A stretch of DNA of 64,000 bases from Xanthomonas euroxanthea. GTDB lineage: Bacteria; Pseudomonadota; Gammaproteobacteria; Xanthomonadales; Xanthomonadaceae. Each line of letters opens with the position of its first letter. Within the stretch, counting starts at the first letter, position 1. The stretch lies in NCBI RefSeq assembly GCF_900476395.1, contig NZ_UIHB01000002.1, positions 837,126 through 901,125 of the forward strand, read 5' to 3'. The translations under genes were made by a program, and so were the position numbers. Shown one piece after another: positions 39,323 to 47,499 of the stretch. The notes below the pieces were generated by a model that saw only the letters and a list, made by a program, of their open reading frames with translations, was not told the DNA's origin and did not search any database.

Positions 39323-39350
39323 TTCTGACATAATATACATTATGCGAAAT
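39323..39350. other. dif: dif site (XerCD recombination site)
   Basis: 28 bp: arms TTCTGACATAA and TTATGCGAAAT around the hexamer TATACA. Read on the minus strand, the centre TGTATA and the inner arm bases CGCATAA and TTATGT equal those of E. coli dif; differences lie in the outer arms. XerC and XerD resolve chromosome dimers here, and Xanthomonas filamentous phages integrate at dif (established). The intact core at the edge of a decayed mobile region fits both roles. No second copy was found in the window. Confidence 0.85.
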
Positions 39351-39397
39351 CGGTTCTTGGGGCGGCGCGGGCTCGGCGGCGCTGGATCTGGTGTCAG

Positions 39398-39530
39398 TTG
39401 ATTGCCGCGGAGGAAATGCCCCCGTTCCCGCAGACATACACCCCATTCGCCGCGGAAACGCGCCCCACATTTCGCGGAACCCCGGACAAGTCGCCCCAGC
39501 TTTGATGGAACGACGGAAAAACCGCCCCGG
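39398..39530. repeat. Multi-copy GC-rich repeats, array A
   Basis: Repeated units of about 20-30 nt of the form GCCCC(A/C)N-TTTCGCGGAA: for example CCCCATTCGCCGCGGAAACGC, GCCCCACATTTCGCGGAACC, then a unit ending GACGGAAAAACC. Related array B is at 40384. Multiple internal copies of a terminal repeat are typical of IS21-family ends, but no IstA/IstB gene is present, so this is inferred to be a relic. Not CRISPR: units differ and spacing is tight. Confidence 0.5.
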
Positions 39531-39541
39531 TGTTGAGTTGT

Positions 39542-39618
39542 ATGTGGACAGCGCACTCTTGGATGCTCCTACGCAGCACTCCCAATGCGTTTCCCACGCA
39601 CTCAATGGTGATCTTCAT
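39542..39618 (-). repeat. 77-bp duplicated segment, copy 1
   Basis: Matches 39925-40001 at 63 of 77 positions in the same orientation. On the minus strand each copy starts with ATG and encodes a similar peptide (here MKITIECVGNALGVL), with many conservative changes such as I/L, N/K and Q/R. The frame from this copy runs 74 codons into array A. Whether it is translated is unknown; it starts 10 bp after the 76-aa gene. Confidence 0.7.
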
Positions 39619-39628
39619 TAGCGAGCTT

Positions 39629-39859
39629 CTATCGCTTCGCGGCGGCGTTGATCGCAGCGTGTGTGCGCTCTATAGAAAGCACAGGTTCGTCCTCTAGCCC
39701 TTTCACCAAGCCGGCGGCAGCATCCGCTGCCGCGATTGCTGTGCCCTCGCCTCCATCAACAAGATGGAGGGAAAACGTAGCCGTCCATACTTGAGGCACA
39801 GCCTGAGACAACAGCCATGATCGGTATTTCGGATCTCGGTAGACTGCGAGGCCATTCAT
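39629..39859 (-). CDS. Small hypothetical protein (76 aa)
   Basis: Starts MNGLAVYRDPKYRSWLLSQ after a clear GAGAGAG Shine-Dalgarno, the best start signal in this decayed region. Soluble, with a mixed helix-forming end (THAAINAAAKR). No family recognised. It lies between the two copies of the 77-bp duplication, so it may be cargo of the same element. Confidence 0.5.
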   Translation of the reverse strand: MNGLAVYRDPKYRSWLLSQAVPQVWTATFSLHLVDGGEGTAIAAADAAAGLVKGLEDEPVLSIERTHAAINAAAKR

Positions 39860-39924
39860 GCAGCTTCTCTCTCCACACGGTACTGCTTGCGATGGTTAGC
39901 TGAGGTGCGAATTCACTCGTGCCA

Positions 39925-40001
39925 TAGTGGCCAGCGCATTCTCGGATGCTCTTATGCAGCACTCTCAGTGCTTTTCCCACGCACTCAAGAGTGATCGCCA
40001 T
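39925..40001 (-). repeat. 77-bp duplicated segment, copy 2
   Basis: Second copy of the segment at 39542-39618 (82 percent identity), encoding MAITLECVGKALRVL from an ATG at 40001. A shorter degenerate third copy is visible at about 40042-40062 (GCATTCACGGGTGCTCTT against GCATTCTCGGATGCTCTT). Confidence 0.7.
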
Positions 40002-40080
40002 CTGCAGCCGCACTAGTGAGTGACAAGTTTTCCTAGCCCTGCATTCACGGGTGCTCTTTTTTAGAAGGTACCAGGCTTGT

Positions 40081-40385
40081 CTAACGCGCTGCGCTGCGTG
40101 GCTTGCGCGTAACTGGTAGGGCCGACTTCTGGCGTGAAGTGGGTCGCTTTGAAGCAGTCGCACGTTGTAACTCTGTTGCCAGCGTGTCGGCTCGAGCTCG
40201 CTCGATGGCAGCTTCTCGGAGCGCCTCGGCCAGCGCCTGACGGTTACTGTCTTCTTGCTGGCGAGCGTGTTGTTCAAACTTCTGATGCTCCCGTTGTGCG
40301 CTTGAGAGCTGCTTTTGAAGTCCCTGAGCTTCCTGTCGTGCGCGATCGATCTCTGCGTGCGCCCTATCCTCAATGGCGCTTGTCT
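40081..40385 (-). pseudogene. 3' remnant of a coiled-coil DNA-binding protein (KfrA/TnpT-like)
   Basis: About 100 codons: AEIDRARQEAQGLQKQLSS onward is a continuous charged coiled coil, ending with a basic tail (RKPRSAAR). KfrA-type plasmid proteins and TnpT cointegrate-resolution proteins have such tails after an N-terminal HTH. Here the N-terminal part is missing: upstream the frame enters repeat array B, so the gene was probably truncated by insertion. Family call is tentative. Confidence 0.45.
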
Positions 40386-40508
40386 GCCGGGGATAAGTTG
40401 CCCCTTTGACAGCTGAAACTGCCCCATTTTGCTGCGGAAACCCGCCCATCTTTTCGCGAGTCTTCGGACAACCCGCCCCTAATTTGGCGGAACTACGCAT
40501 TACTTGCC
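40384..40508. repeat. Multi-copy GC-rich repeats, array B
   Basis: Units such as GCCCCATTTTGCTGCGGAAA, a second ending TCTTCGGACAACC, and GCCCCTAATTTGGCGGAACT recur at 20-30 nt spacing, as in array A and in the same orientation. It abuts the truncated coiled-coil gene, marking the insertion edge. Probable relic end of an IS21-like element; no transposase nearby. Confidence 0.5.
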
Positions 40509-40730
40509 CCGAATTCTCTTGGAGCTCGTTTGGTCACAGGACCTCCAAGTAGCTGCCTTCTTGCTGTGCACCGTCATTCAAATGCAGCCACATCGCCCTC
40601 AGAGTTCAGCCATACAGCCCTCAGCCTACGTTAGATCTGGGGCCTTTCCGGATGAATTTCCTGCAAGTTCTTTCGATTTGGGGGCAAATTGTAGTGCGAC
40701 ATCGTCTTGGTCTTCCTAGTGGGCAATGCA

Positions 40731-40904
40731 ATGAATTCCCTGTCTACCTTGCAACAGATGAGCATCGTCGCAGGCGTCTTAGTAGCGCTTGTCGTTTCCA
40801 TTACCTTGGCGGCAGTCTGGCTGGCCAGTCGCCAAAACGCAGCATACGATCGAGAGCTGGCAGGAGGGAAATGCCCTTGTTGCGGCAAATCGCTGGATGC
40901 CTAA
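40731..40904 (+). CDS. Small membrane protein with a CPCC zinc-ribbon-like tail
   Basis: 57 aa from the ATG giving MNSLSTLQQMSIVAG; a TTG eight codons earlier is also open. One helix (VAGVLVALVVSITLAAVWLA), then a short cytoplasmic or periplasmic tail ending GGKCPCCGKSLDA. The CPCCGKSL motif resembles half of a zinc ribbon. No family recognised. Composition is protein-like, so I regard it as probably real. Confidence 0.5.
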   Translation: MNSLSTLQQMSIVAGVLVALVVSITLAAVWLASRQNAAYDRELAGGKCPCCGKSLDA

Positions 40905-40991
40905 CGTTCAAGCGACGTTTCCCCCACAGGTTGCCTTAGTAACGCGTATGGCATCCTTGCGGAAGCAGCTCTTCTACCAGGCAGGCAGTCT

Positions 40992-41306
40992 ATGCGCGGG
41001 CATATACCTTCGGAAACATCCGCCTCCGCTCAAGCCAGAGCAGGCGCCGCGCGGGATTGGCTCGATGCGGCGGCGTTCCAAGCGATACTGAGCCCAAATG
41101 CCGTCCAGGGCCGCACCCTGACGCAGTGCCTGCAGTCTGGGAGCGTTCGGGGCGTGTGGATCCCAGAACGGAAGGTTCATCTCTTTCCGCCGTGGCAGCT
41201 CGATCCTACTGGGACACCTTGGACCAGCCTCTCCGCAGTGTTGGCGCTACTGCGTGGGCCATATGGCATTTCAAGGGGCAAATCTACCCGTGATGCGTCG
41301 CGTTAA
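40992..41306 (+). pseudogene. Winged-helix/antitoxin-like fragment
   Basis: 104 codons. RDWLDAAAFQAILSPNAVQGR followed by GVWIPERKVHLFPPWQLD resembles the N-terminal segment of small proteins with a DUF2384/MbcA-like antitoxin architecture, where a short HTH is followed by a PPWQ(F/L)D motif. The expected C-terminal half is missing and the frame ends shortly after LLRGPYGISRG. Either a short gene or a remnant; no toxin partner is visible. Confidence 0.4.
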
Positions 41307-41655
41307 TGCCCGAAAATCTCTTGAAATCTGACCGCGCAACCAGGGCCCTGACCCTCAGAAATCAACGCCTGTGCCGCAACACCAACGCAAGCTCGCTTGG
41401 CGATGGTCTCAAGGTCCGTACACTTTCCGGCATTGCTGGACCGGCGGCACCACAGCAAGCAGCTCGCTGACGATCGATGGTGATGGCAAGAAATCGGCCC
41501 GCCGTGGCCCGCCCCGCCCTGCGCTCAACCAGCGCCTGGCAACATCGCGATCCTGCGCAAAGTGTCGAACCCCTGCGAGGCCGCGCGGTTAACGTGGGTG
41601 GCGCAACGTCGGCACCGGGAGAATGGCAAGCTCCTGCAAGAGCACCCACCGCCCC
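41307..41655. other. Non-coding stretch in the mobile region
   Basis: 349 bp between the antitoxin-like fragment and the HEPN-like gene. Frames on both strands overlap one another and show no start signal or family motif. No repeat found. Confidence 0.4.
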
Positions 41656-42303
41656 TCAGTTGATGAGGTCAGCGTTCTCGTACAAGGGTTCAAGGTCGGC
41701 CAGGGTGATCTTGGCCTGACAAAGAAGAATAAGCGCGAAGTACAGATAGCAGAATAGGAACGTCCAAGACGCAGCGGTGACCGAGTCGCCGGAGGCGGAG
41801 AGGCTGTTCAATCGCGAAGCGGCATTTCCGTGTGCCGCATTGTTGCGACTCGCATAGAGAAGCGGGCGCACCAGGAAGGACAGCCAGTGCTGCTGACTGT
41901 TGAAGCTCCCTGTCACGGTGCCGCTCGTCACGCTGGCCCCTAAAGCCTCCTGCCGGAGCAGAAGGCTGGCTTGGTGAACAAGCCCCCTTGCCTTATTGCC
42001 ATCTTGCGGCTTGATTCCAAAGTCCAGTTCCGTCCTGCAGGACGACTCTGTAATGGCGCACAACTTGGCATATTTCACGCCCATTGAGCTCTTGAGCTTG
42101 GCGTGGACGCGCTCGAAGTCTTTTTTGAAGGACCAATATGCTGCAGGAACGAGGATCAGCCTGACAGCCGTGCTGGGTGGCGCACTGGCGTTGTGCTCCT
42201 CAACCGCGATGCCGCGGAGGATGTACTGCGCCACAAAGTTGAAGTTCCTCGCCGGCGCATTTTTCAGGTAGCGACGTCCCCCCGCCCTGAGTAGCGGCCT
42301 GGT

Positions 42304-43155
42304 TTAGAGTCCGGGGTTGATGATATCGGTGTTTGCAAGATGTTGGGCATACGCAGCCGGCGTCATGCCGCCGATTGCTTTCTTGGGTCGGTCCTCGTTG
42401 TATTCGCGTCGCCAGCGTTCGATTTCAGTGCGCGCGTGCAGTAACGTCGGGAACCAGTGCTCGTTGAGGCATTCGTCGCGCAGTCGGCCGTTGAAGGATT
42501 CGACGTAGGCGTTCTGGTTCGGTTTGCCTGGCTGGATGAGCCGTAGTTGCACATCACGGGCATGCGCCCAGGCGATCATCGCCTTACCGCAAAACTCCTT
42601 GCCGTTGTCAGTGCGGATCACCTTCGGCAAACCGCGACTGTGCGCCAGTCGGTCCAGCACGCGCGCAACGCCGTGGCCCGAGATCGCGCGCTCCACCTCG
42701 ATGGCGACCGCTTCGTGGGTTGCATCGTCCACGATCACCAGACACTTGATCACCCGGCCTTCGGCGGTGCGGTCGAACACGAAGTCCATCGACCACACCT
42801 GGTTGGCCTGCGATGGCCGCAGCAGCGGTTGACGCTCGCCTATTGGGACCTTCTTGCGCTTGCGGCGGCGCACCTGCAGCTGCTGCTCGCGGTACAACCG
42901 CTCCACACGCTGGTAGTTCACGATGCGTCCTTCCTGTCGCAGTTTGAGATAGATCATCCCCACGCCATAGCGGCGATGGCGATGTGCCAACGCACAGATG
43001 CGTTCGCGCAGTTCGCCATTGCGATCTTCGCGCGGGCAATACCGCAGTGCACTGGCGCTCATACCGATCACTGCCAACGCACGACGCTCGCTGGCACCAC
43101 GCCCGATCCATTCGCGCACCAGCGTCCGACGCGCCGGTGCGCTTACCACTTTTTT
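42304..43155 (-). CDS. IS3-family transposase OrfB
   Basis: Integrase-core (rve) domain with the DDE triad: WSMDFVFDRT, RTDNGKEFCG and ESFNGRLRDECLN. HRHRRYGVGMIYLKLRQEG is the HTH-like linker. Made as an OrfAB fusion by a -1 shift at the A6G run (complement of 43149-43155). Complete to the TAA-side terminus. Confidence 0.9.
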   Translation of the reverse strand, partial: KKVVSAPARRTLVREWIGRGASERRALAVIGMSASALRYCPREDRNGELRERICALAHRHRRYGVGMIYLKLRQEGRIVNYQRVERLYREQQLQVRRRKRKKVPIGERQPLLRPSQANQVWSMDFVFDRTAEGRVIKCLVIVDDATHEAVAIEVERAISGHGVARVLDRLAHSRGLPKVIRTDNGKEFCGKAMIAWAHARDVQLRLIQPGKPNQNAYVESFNGRLRDECLNEHWFPTLLHARTEIERWRREYNEDRPKKAIGGMTPAAYAQHLANTDIINPGL

Positions 43156-43412
43156 CGCAGCGCATCCTTGATCAGGTCGTTCTCGAACAGCTGCTCGGCC
43201 AGCAACTTCTTCAGTCGCGCGTTCTCGGACTCGAGGTCCTTGAGCCGCTTGGCATCGGGCACGCTCATCCCACCGAACTTGCTGCGCCACAGGTAGTACG
43301 AGGCCTCGCTGAAGCCATGCCGCCGGCACAGGTCCTTGATGGCGACGCCGCTTTCGGCTTCGCGCAGGAAGCCGATGATCTGTTCTTCGGAAAAACGCTT
43401 CTTCACGTCCAA
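43143..43412 (-). CDS. IS3-family transposase OrfA
   Basis: 89 aa: HTH (FSEEQIIGFLREAESGVAI, LCRRHGFSEASYYLW) and a leucine-zipper-like end (LKDLESENARLKKLLAEQ). The end of the frame, CGA AAA AAG TGG, carries the slippery A6G for -1 frameshifting into orfB. Confidence 0.92.
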   Translation of the reverse strand: MDVKKRFSEEQIIGFLREAESGVAIKDLCRRHGFSEASYYLWRSKFGGMSVPDAKRLKDLESENARLKKLLAEQLFENDLIKDALRKKW

Positions 43413-43573
43413 TCTCCTCGGGGTAGGGAATTGGACTCCAAACTGAGGCGCTACTCAAAATTGGGGGGACGTCGGTGCATTCCACATCAGCCCAATAGCG
43501 TCGCGCTTATGAATGCACCGAAGTCCCGGACCTTCATTTCCCAATGACAAGGGAGCGCGCTTACCGGGTTTAA

Positions 43574-44752
43574 GGATGCTCTGAAGAAATACCTCGGTAG
43601 TGCCGGCCGCTGGCCGGCAACCTGAGAGACAATGTCAGCACCTGTTGAGGAGCCATCCATGCAGCTGACATTCGGGGACGCCGAGGGGCTGGGCAAGCGC
43701 AAACAGACCCGCCGGGAGATCTTCCTTGGCGAGATGGAGCAGGTCGTTCCGTGGAAGTCTCTACTGGCGCTGATCGAGCCGCATTACCCGACCTCCGGCC
43801 GACGCGGCCGTCCGCCGTACGCACTGGCAACCATGCTGCGCATCCATCTGCTGCAGCAGTGGTATGCGTTGAGTGATCCGGGCATGGAAGAGGCGCTGCA
43901 CGAGATTGCCTCAATGCGTCTGTTCGCACGGCTCAGCGGGTTGGACACCATCCCCGACGAGACGACCATCCTCAACTTCCGTCGGTTGATGGAGACGCAC
44001 GGTTTGGCCCCCAAAATGCTTGAAGCGGTCAACGCGCACCTGGCACGCAAGGGCCAGAGCCTGCGCGCCGGCACGATTGTCGACGCGACGATCATCTCGG
44101 CGCCAAGTTCGACCAAGAACGCTGCCAAAGCACGTGACTCTGAGATGCATCAGACCAGGAAGGGCAACCAGTGGTATTTCGGTATGAAGGCGCACATCGG
44201 CGTTGATGAGTTTTCCGGACTGGTGCACCACGTGAAGTGCACCGCTGCCAACGTGGGCGACGTTACGGTCACGCATGCGCTTTTGCACGGCAAGGAAGAC
44301 TGCGTGCTGGGTGACAGCGGCTACACCGGAGCCGACGCGCGCGCAGAACTGCGGGGCTGCAACGCCACCTTCTTTATCGCCAAGAAGCGCGGCAAGGTGA
44401 AGGCCATCAAGAACGCCCGCGACCGCCGACAACACGAGCGCTGGGAGAGCTGCAAAGCGAGCATGCGCGCGAAGGTGGAGCATCCGTTCCGGGTGATCAA
44501 GCGCCAGTTCGGTTACACCAAGGTGCGCTATCGCGGGCTGGCGAAGAACACTGCGCAGGTGCTGACGCTGTTCGCGCTGTCCAATTTGTGGATGACGCGT
44601 CGGCAGCTGACGCCGGTCCAGGGGTAAATCCGCCTGGAGGTGCCCGCTGGCGCTTCCAAGCAGCAGAACATTATCAATCTAGGGTGTCAGTCGGTCGCAG
44701 ATCGAGCCTGACCCGAAAAATCAGGGCTCAAAGCTGGTTGTTCAGAGCATCC
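43574..44752 (+). mobile_element. IS5-family element, 1179 bp
   Basis: Terminal inverted repeats GGATGCTCTGAA (43574-43585) and TTCAGAGCATCC (44741-44752), flanked by TTAA on both sides (43570-43573, 44753-44756), a duplicated target. Contains one transposase gene. Intact. It lies 3 bp from the stop codon of the first aldo/keto reductase, marking the edge between decayed mobile DNA and the redox island. Confidence 0.9.
43659..44627 (+). CDS. IS5-family transposase
   Basis: 322 aa from the ATG after GAGGAG, giving MQLTFGDAEGLGKRK. DDE domain: GTIVDATIISAPSS (D), LGDSGYTGADAR (D), and AKVEHPFRVIKRQFG (E, the YREK-like box). N-terminal DUF772 domain RGRPPYALATMLRIHLLQQW. Full length. Confidence 0.93.
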   Translation: MQLTFGDAEGLGKRKQTRREIFLGEMEQVVPWKSLLALIEPHYPTSGRRGRPPYALATMLRIHLLQQWYALSDPGMEEALHEIASMRLFARLSGLDTIPDETTILNFRRLMETHGLAPKMLEAVNAHLARKGQSLRAGTIVDATIISAPSSTKNAAKARDSEMHQTRKGNQWYFGMKAHIGVDEFSGLVHHVKCTAANVGDVTVTHALLHGKEDCVLGDSGYTGADARAELRGCNATFFIAKKRGKVKAIKNARDRRQHERWESCKASMRAKVEHPFRVIKRQFGYTKVRYRGLAKNTAQVLTLFALSNLWMTRRQLTPVQG

Positions 44753-44759
44753 TTAAGGC

Positions 44760-45817
<1,058 letters not shown>

Positions 45818-45865
45818 AGACTTGCAGTGATATCGTTACTTCATCAATAGAGGCGACGGCACCGC

Positions 45866-46792
45866 ATGAAAAGAGATGAATTCTCCGACCTCGCCGCCTT
45901 CGTGGCCGTTGCGGAGGATGCGAGTTTCACCAGGGCCGCCGCCCGCCTGGATACCTCCCAGTCGGCGCTCAGCTACACAGTCCAGCGGTTGGAGACCCGG
46001 CTGGGTGTGCGCCTGCTCAATCGCACCACGCGCCGGGTGGCCCCGACGGCGGCAGGAGAGACCTTGTTGTCGGCGCTGCGCCCTGCGCTGTCCAGCATCA
46101 GCGGCACCTTGGCCCAGATCAGCCAGCTCCAGGAAACACCCTCCGGCACGGTGCGCCTGAGTTGCAGCTCGCACGCGGCACGGACCGTGCTGTGGCCTGC
46201 AGTGGCCGCAATCGTCCCGCACCATCCGGGGCTGACCATCGAGATCGCCGTCGATGCTGCCTTGACCGATATCGTCGCCGAGCGCTTCGATGCAGGAGTT
46301 CGGCTGGGCGAGCAGGTGGACGCGGATATGGTGGCTGTACGCATCGGCCCGGAACTCAGGATGGCGGTCGTGGCCTCCCCCGCGTATCTCAGCGCCAATG
46401 GCAGCCCCGCGACCCCGCATGACCTCACCGGTCATGCGTGCATCAACATCCGCATGCCGTCCTCAGGCGGCCTGTATGCATGGGAGTTCGAGAAGGAGGG
46501 GCGCGCGCTCAATGTGCGGGTGAGCGGCCCGTTGGTGTTCAACGACATGGACATGGTCATCGCCGCGGCGGTGCAGTCCTTCGGCATCGCCTTCGTGCTC
46601 GAAGACCAGGTGCACCACCTCATCCAGCAGGGCGTCCTGGCCCGCGTGCTGTACGAGTGGTGCCCTGCCTTCCCCGGTTACCACCTGTATTACCCCAGCC
46701 GACGGCAGCCATCGGCGGCGTTCACCCTGCTGGTCGCCGCGTTACGCGCGCGCGCCGACGCCCCGGCGCTTCATGCCGGCTCCACCTTGTAG
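45866..46792 (+). CDS. LysR-family regulator 1
   Basis: 308 aa. N-terminal wHTH (ASFTRAAARLDTSQSALSYT, LGVRLLNRTTR) and a periplasmic-binding-like effector domain with ERFDAGVRLGEQVDADM and the clade end signature FPGYHLYYPSRRQ. Belongs with regulators 2-4 to one paralogous group (CrgA/DsdC-like LTTRs). Convergent with the RibD-like gene, overlapping it by 22 bp. Expected to control the divergent aldo/keto reductase 1. Confidence 0.93.
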   Translation: MKRDEFSDLAAFVAVAEDASFTRAAARLDTSQSALSYTVQRLETRLGVRLLNRTTRRVAPTAAGETLLSALRPALSSISGTLAQISQLQETPSGTVRLSCSSHAARTVLWPAVAAIVPHHPGLTIEIAVDAALTDIVAERFDAGVRLGEQVDADMVAVRIGPELRMAVVASPAYLSANGSPATPHDLTGHACINIRMPSSGGLYAWEFEKEGRALNVRVSGPLVFNDMDMVIAAAVQSFGIAFVLEDQVHHLIQQGVLARVLYEWCPAFPGYHLYYPSRRQPSAAFTLLVAALRARADAPALHAGSTL

Positions 46793-47463
46793 CGCAGGTG
46801 CACCACGCCGGCGTCGCAAGGGGTAGCAGACAGGAAGCGCAGCCGGAGCGTGTCGGCCAACCCGGTGGAGGTTTCAAAGAGCGTGTTGCGGCCGGTCTTG
46901 CCGTCAATGGCCGGGGCCAGCACGATGCTGACCTCGTCCACGACGCCGGCGGCCATGAAGGCGCCGTTGACCACGCCTCCGCCTTCGAGCAATACCTTGC
47001 GTGCCCCGAACGCGCTGCCGAGTATCTCGAGCACCGCTGCAGGATCCACCGGATCGTGGGGCATGACGATGTAGGACAGCCCGCGTGCGACCAGTTCACC
47101 CAGGTGGGCGTCCGTCACCGTCGGGCCGAGCACCATCACGAGATGGTCGCCATCCAGGTCGCCCGATTCCCAGTGCAGCCTGCCTTTCGGATCGATCACC
47201 ACGGCCAGCCGATCACTGGCGCCCGCGGCGCGGTAGGTGGGTCGAACCGCTGTGTGCCCGGCATCCGGTGCGGCGCTGCCGGTCGCGAACGGCGCCATGG
47301 TCACCCGACCGACGATATACGCCTGCGCGTCGAACGCTTTCTCGATCCCATAGTAGAGCTGGATCCAGACATCCTCGGCCCCCTCCGCCGGTCGCGTCCA
47401 ATGTCTGGGATCGACGCGCCCGTCCAACGGCGCAAGCATGTTACAGATGACATACGGCTTCAT
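46771..47463 (-). CDS. RibD C-terminal / dihydrofolate reductase-like reductase
   Basis: 230 aa. MKPYVICNMLAPLDGRVD opens a RibD C-terminal-type fold; LLEGGGVVNGAFMAAG is the NADPH-binding segment. Such stand-alone proteins are small-molecule reductases of unknown substrate. It follows the alcohol dehydrogenase by 36 bp on the same strand, so the two probably form one transcript controlled by LysR 2. Confidence 0.85.
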   Translation of the reverse strand: MKPYVICNMLAPLDGRVDPRHWTRPAEGAEDVWIQLYYGIEKAFDAQAYIVGRVTMAPFATGSAAPDAGHTAVRPTYRAAGASDRLAVVIDPKGRLHWESGDLDGDHLVMVLGPTVTDAHLGELVARGLSYIVMPHDPVDPAAVLEILGSAFGARKVLLEGGGVVNGAFMAAGVVDEVSIVLAPAIDGKTGRNTLFETSTGLADTLRLRFLSATPCDAGVVHLRYKVEPA

Positions 47464-47499
47464 GGCGGTTCCTTTCAGTTAGCGGGGCGTGGCGGGCGG

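Larger units (their letters stand above)
42278..43468 (-). mobile_element. IS3-family element (IS407-like), 1191 bp
   Basis: Starts and ends with CCCCCC-type inverted repeats: CCCCCCGCCCTGAGTAGCGG at one end and, reversed, CCCCCCAATTTTGAGTAGCG at the other, continuing to GAGTCC. Flanked by the 4-bp direct repeat ACGT, the duplication length usual for this IS group. Carries orfA and orfB with a -1 frameshift window. Looks intact. Confidence 0.9.
41656..43480 (-). pseudogene. HEPN-like gene interrupted by an IS3-family element
   Basis: The body lies at 41656-42273. The IS occupies 42278-43468 with the duplicated target ACGT at 42274-42277 and 43469-43472. Removing the IS and one ACGT joins ATG CAC CGA CGT (from 43480) in frame to CGC TAC CTG, giving a 209-aa protein starting MHRRRYLKNAP. 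Near residue 147 it has RNNAAHGN, the Rx4H motif of HEPN domains, many of which are RNases in toxin-antitoxin or anti-phage systems. A hydrophobic helix follows (WTFLFCYLYFALILL). Subfamily not recognised. Internal GTGs could allow a truncated product. Confidence 0.6.

Noticed and set aside
39398-40508. Short repeats as a possible CRISPR array
   Set aside because: Units vary in length and sequence, there are no regular unique spacers, and no cas gene is near.
41362-41719. Overlapping frames of 80-95 codons on both strands
   Set aside because: They shadow each other, have no start context, and show no conserved motif.
42608-43165. 185-codon minus-strand frame inside the IS3 element
   Set aside because: Wrong frame; the DDE transposase reading is in the neighbouring phase reached by the -1 shift.
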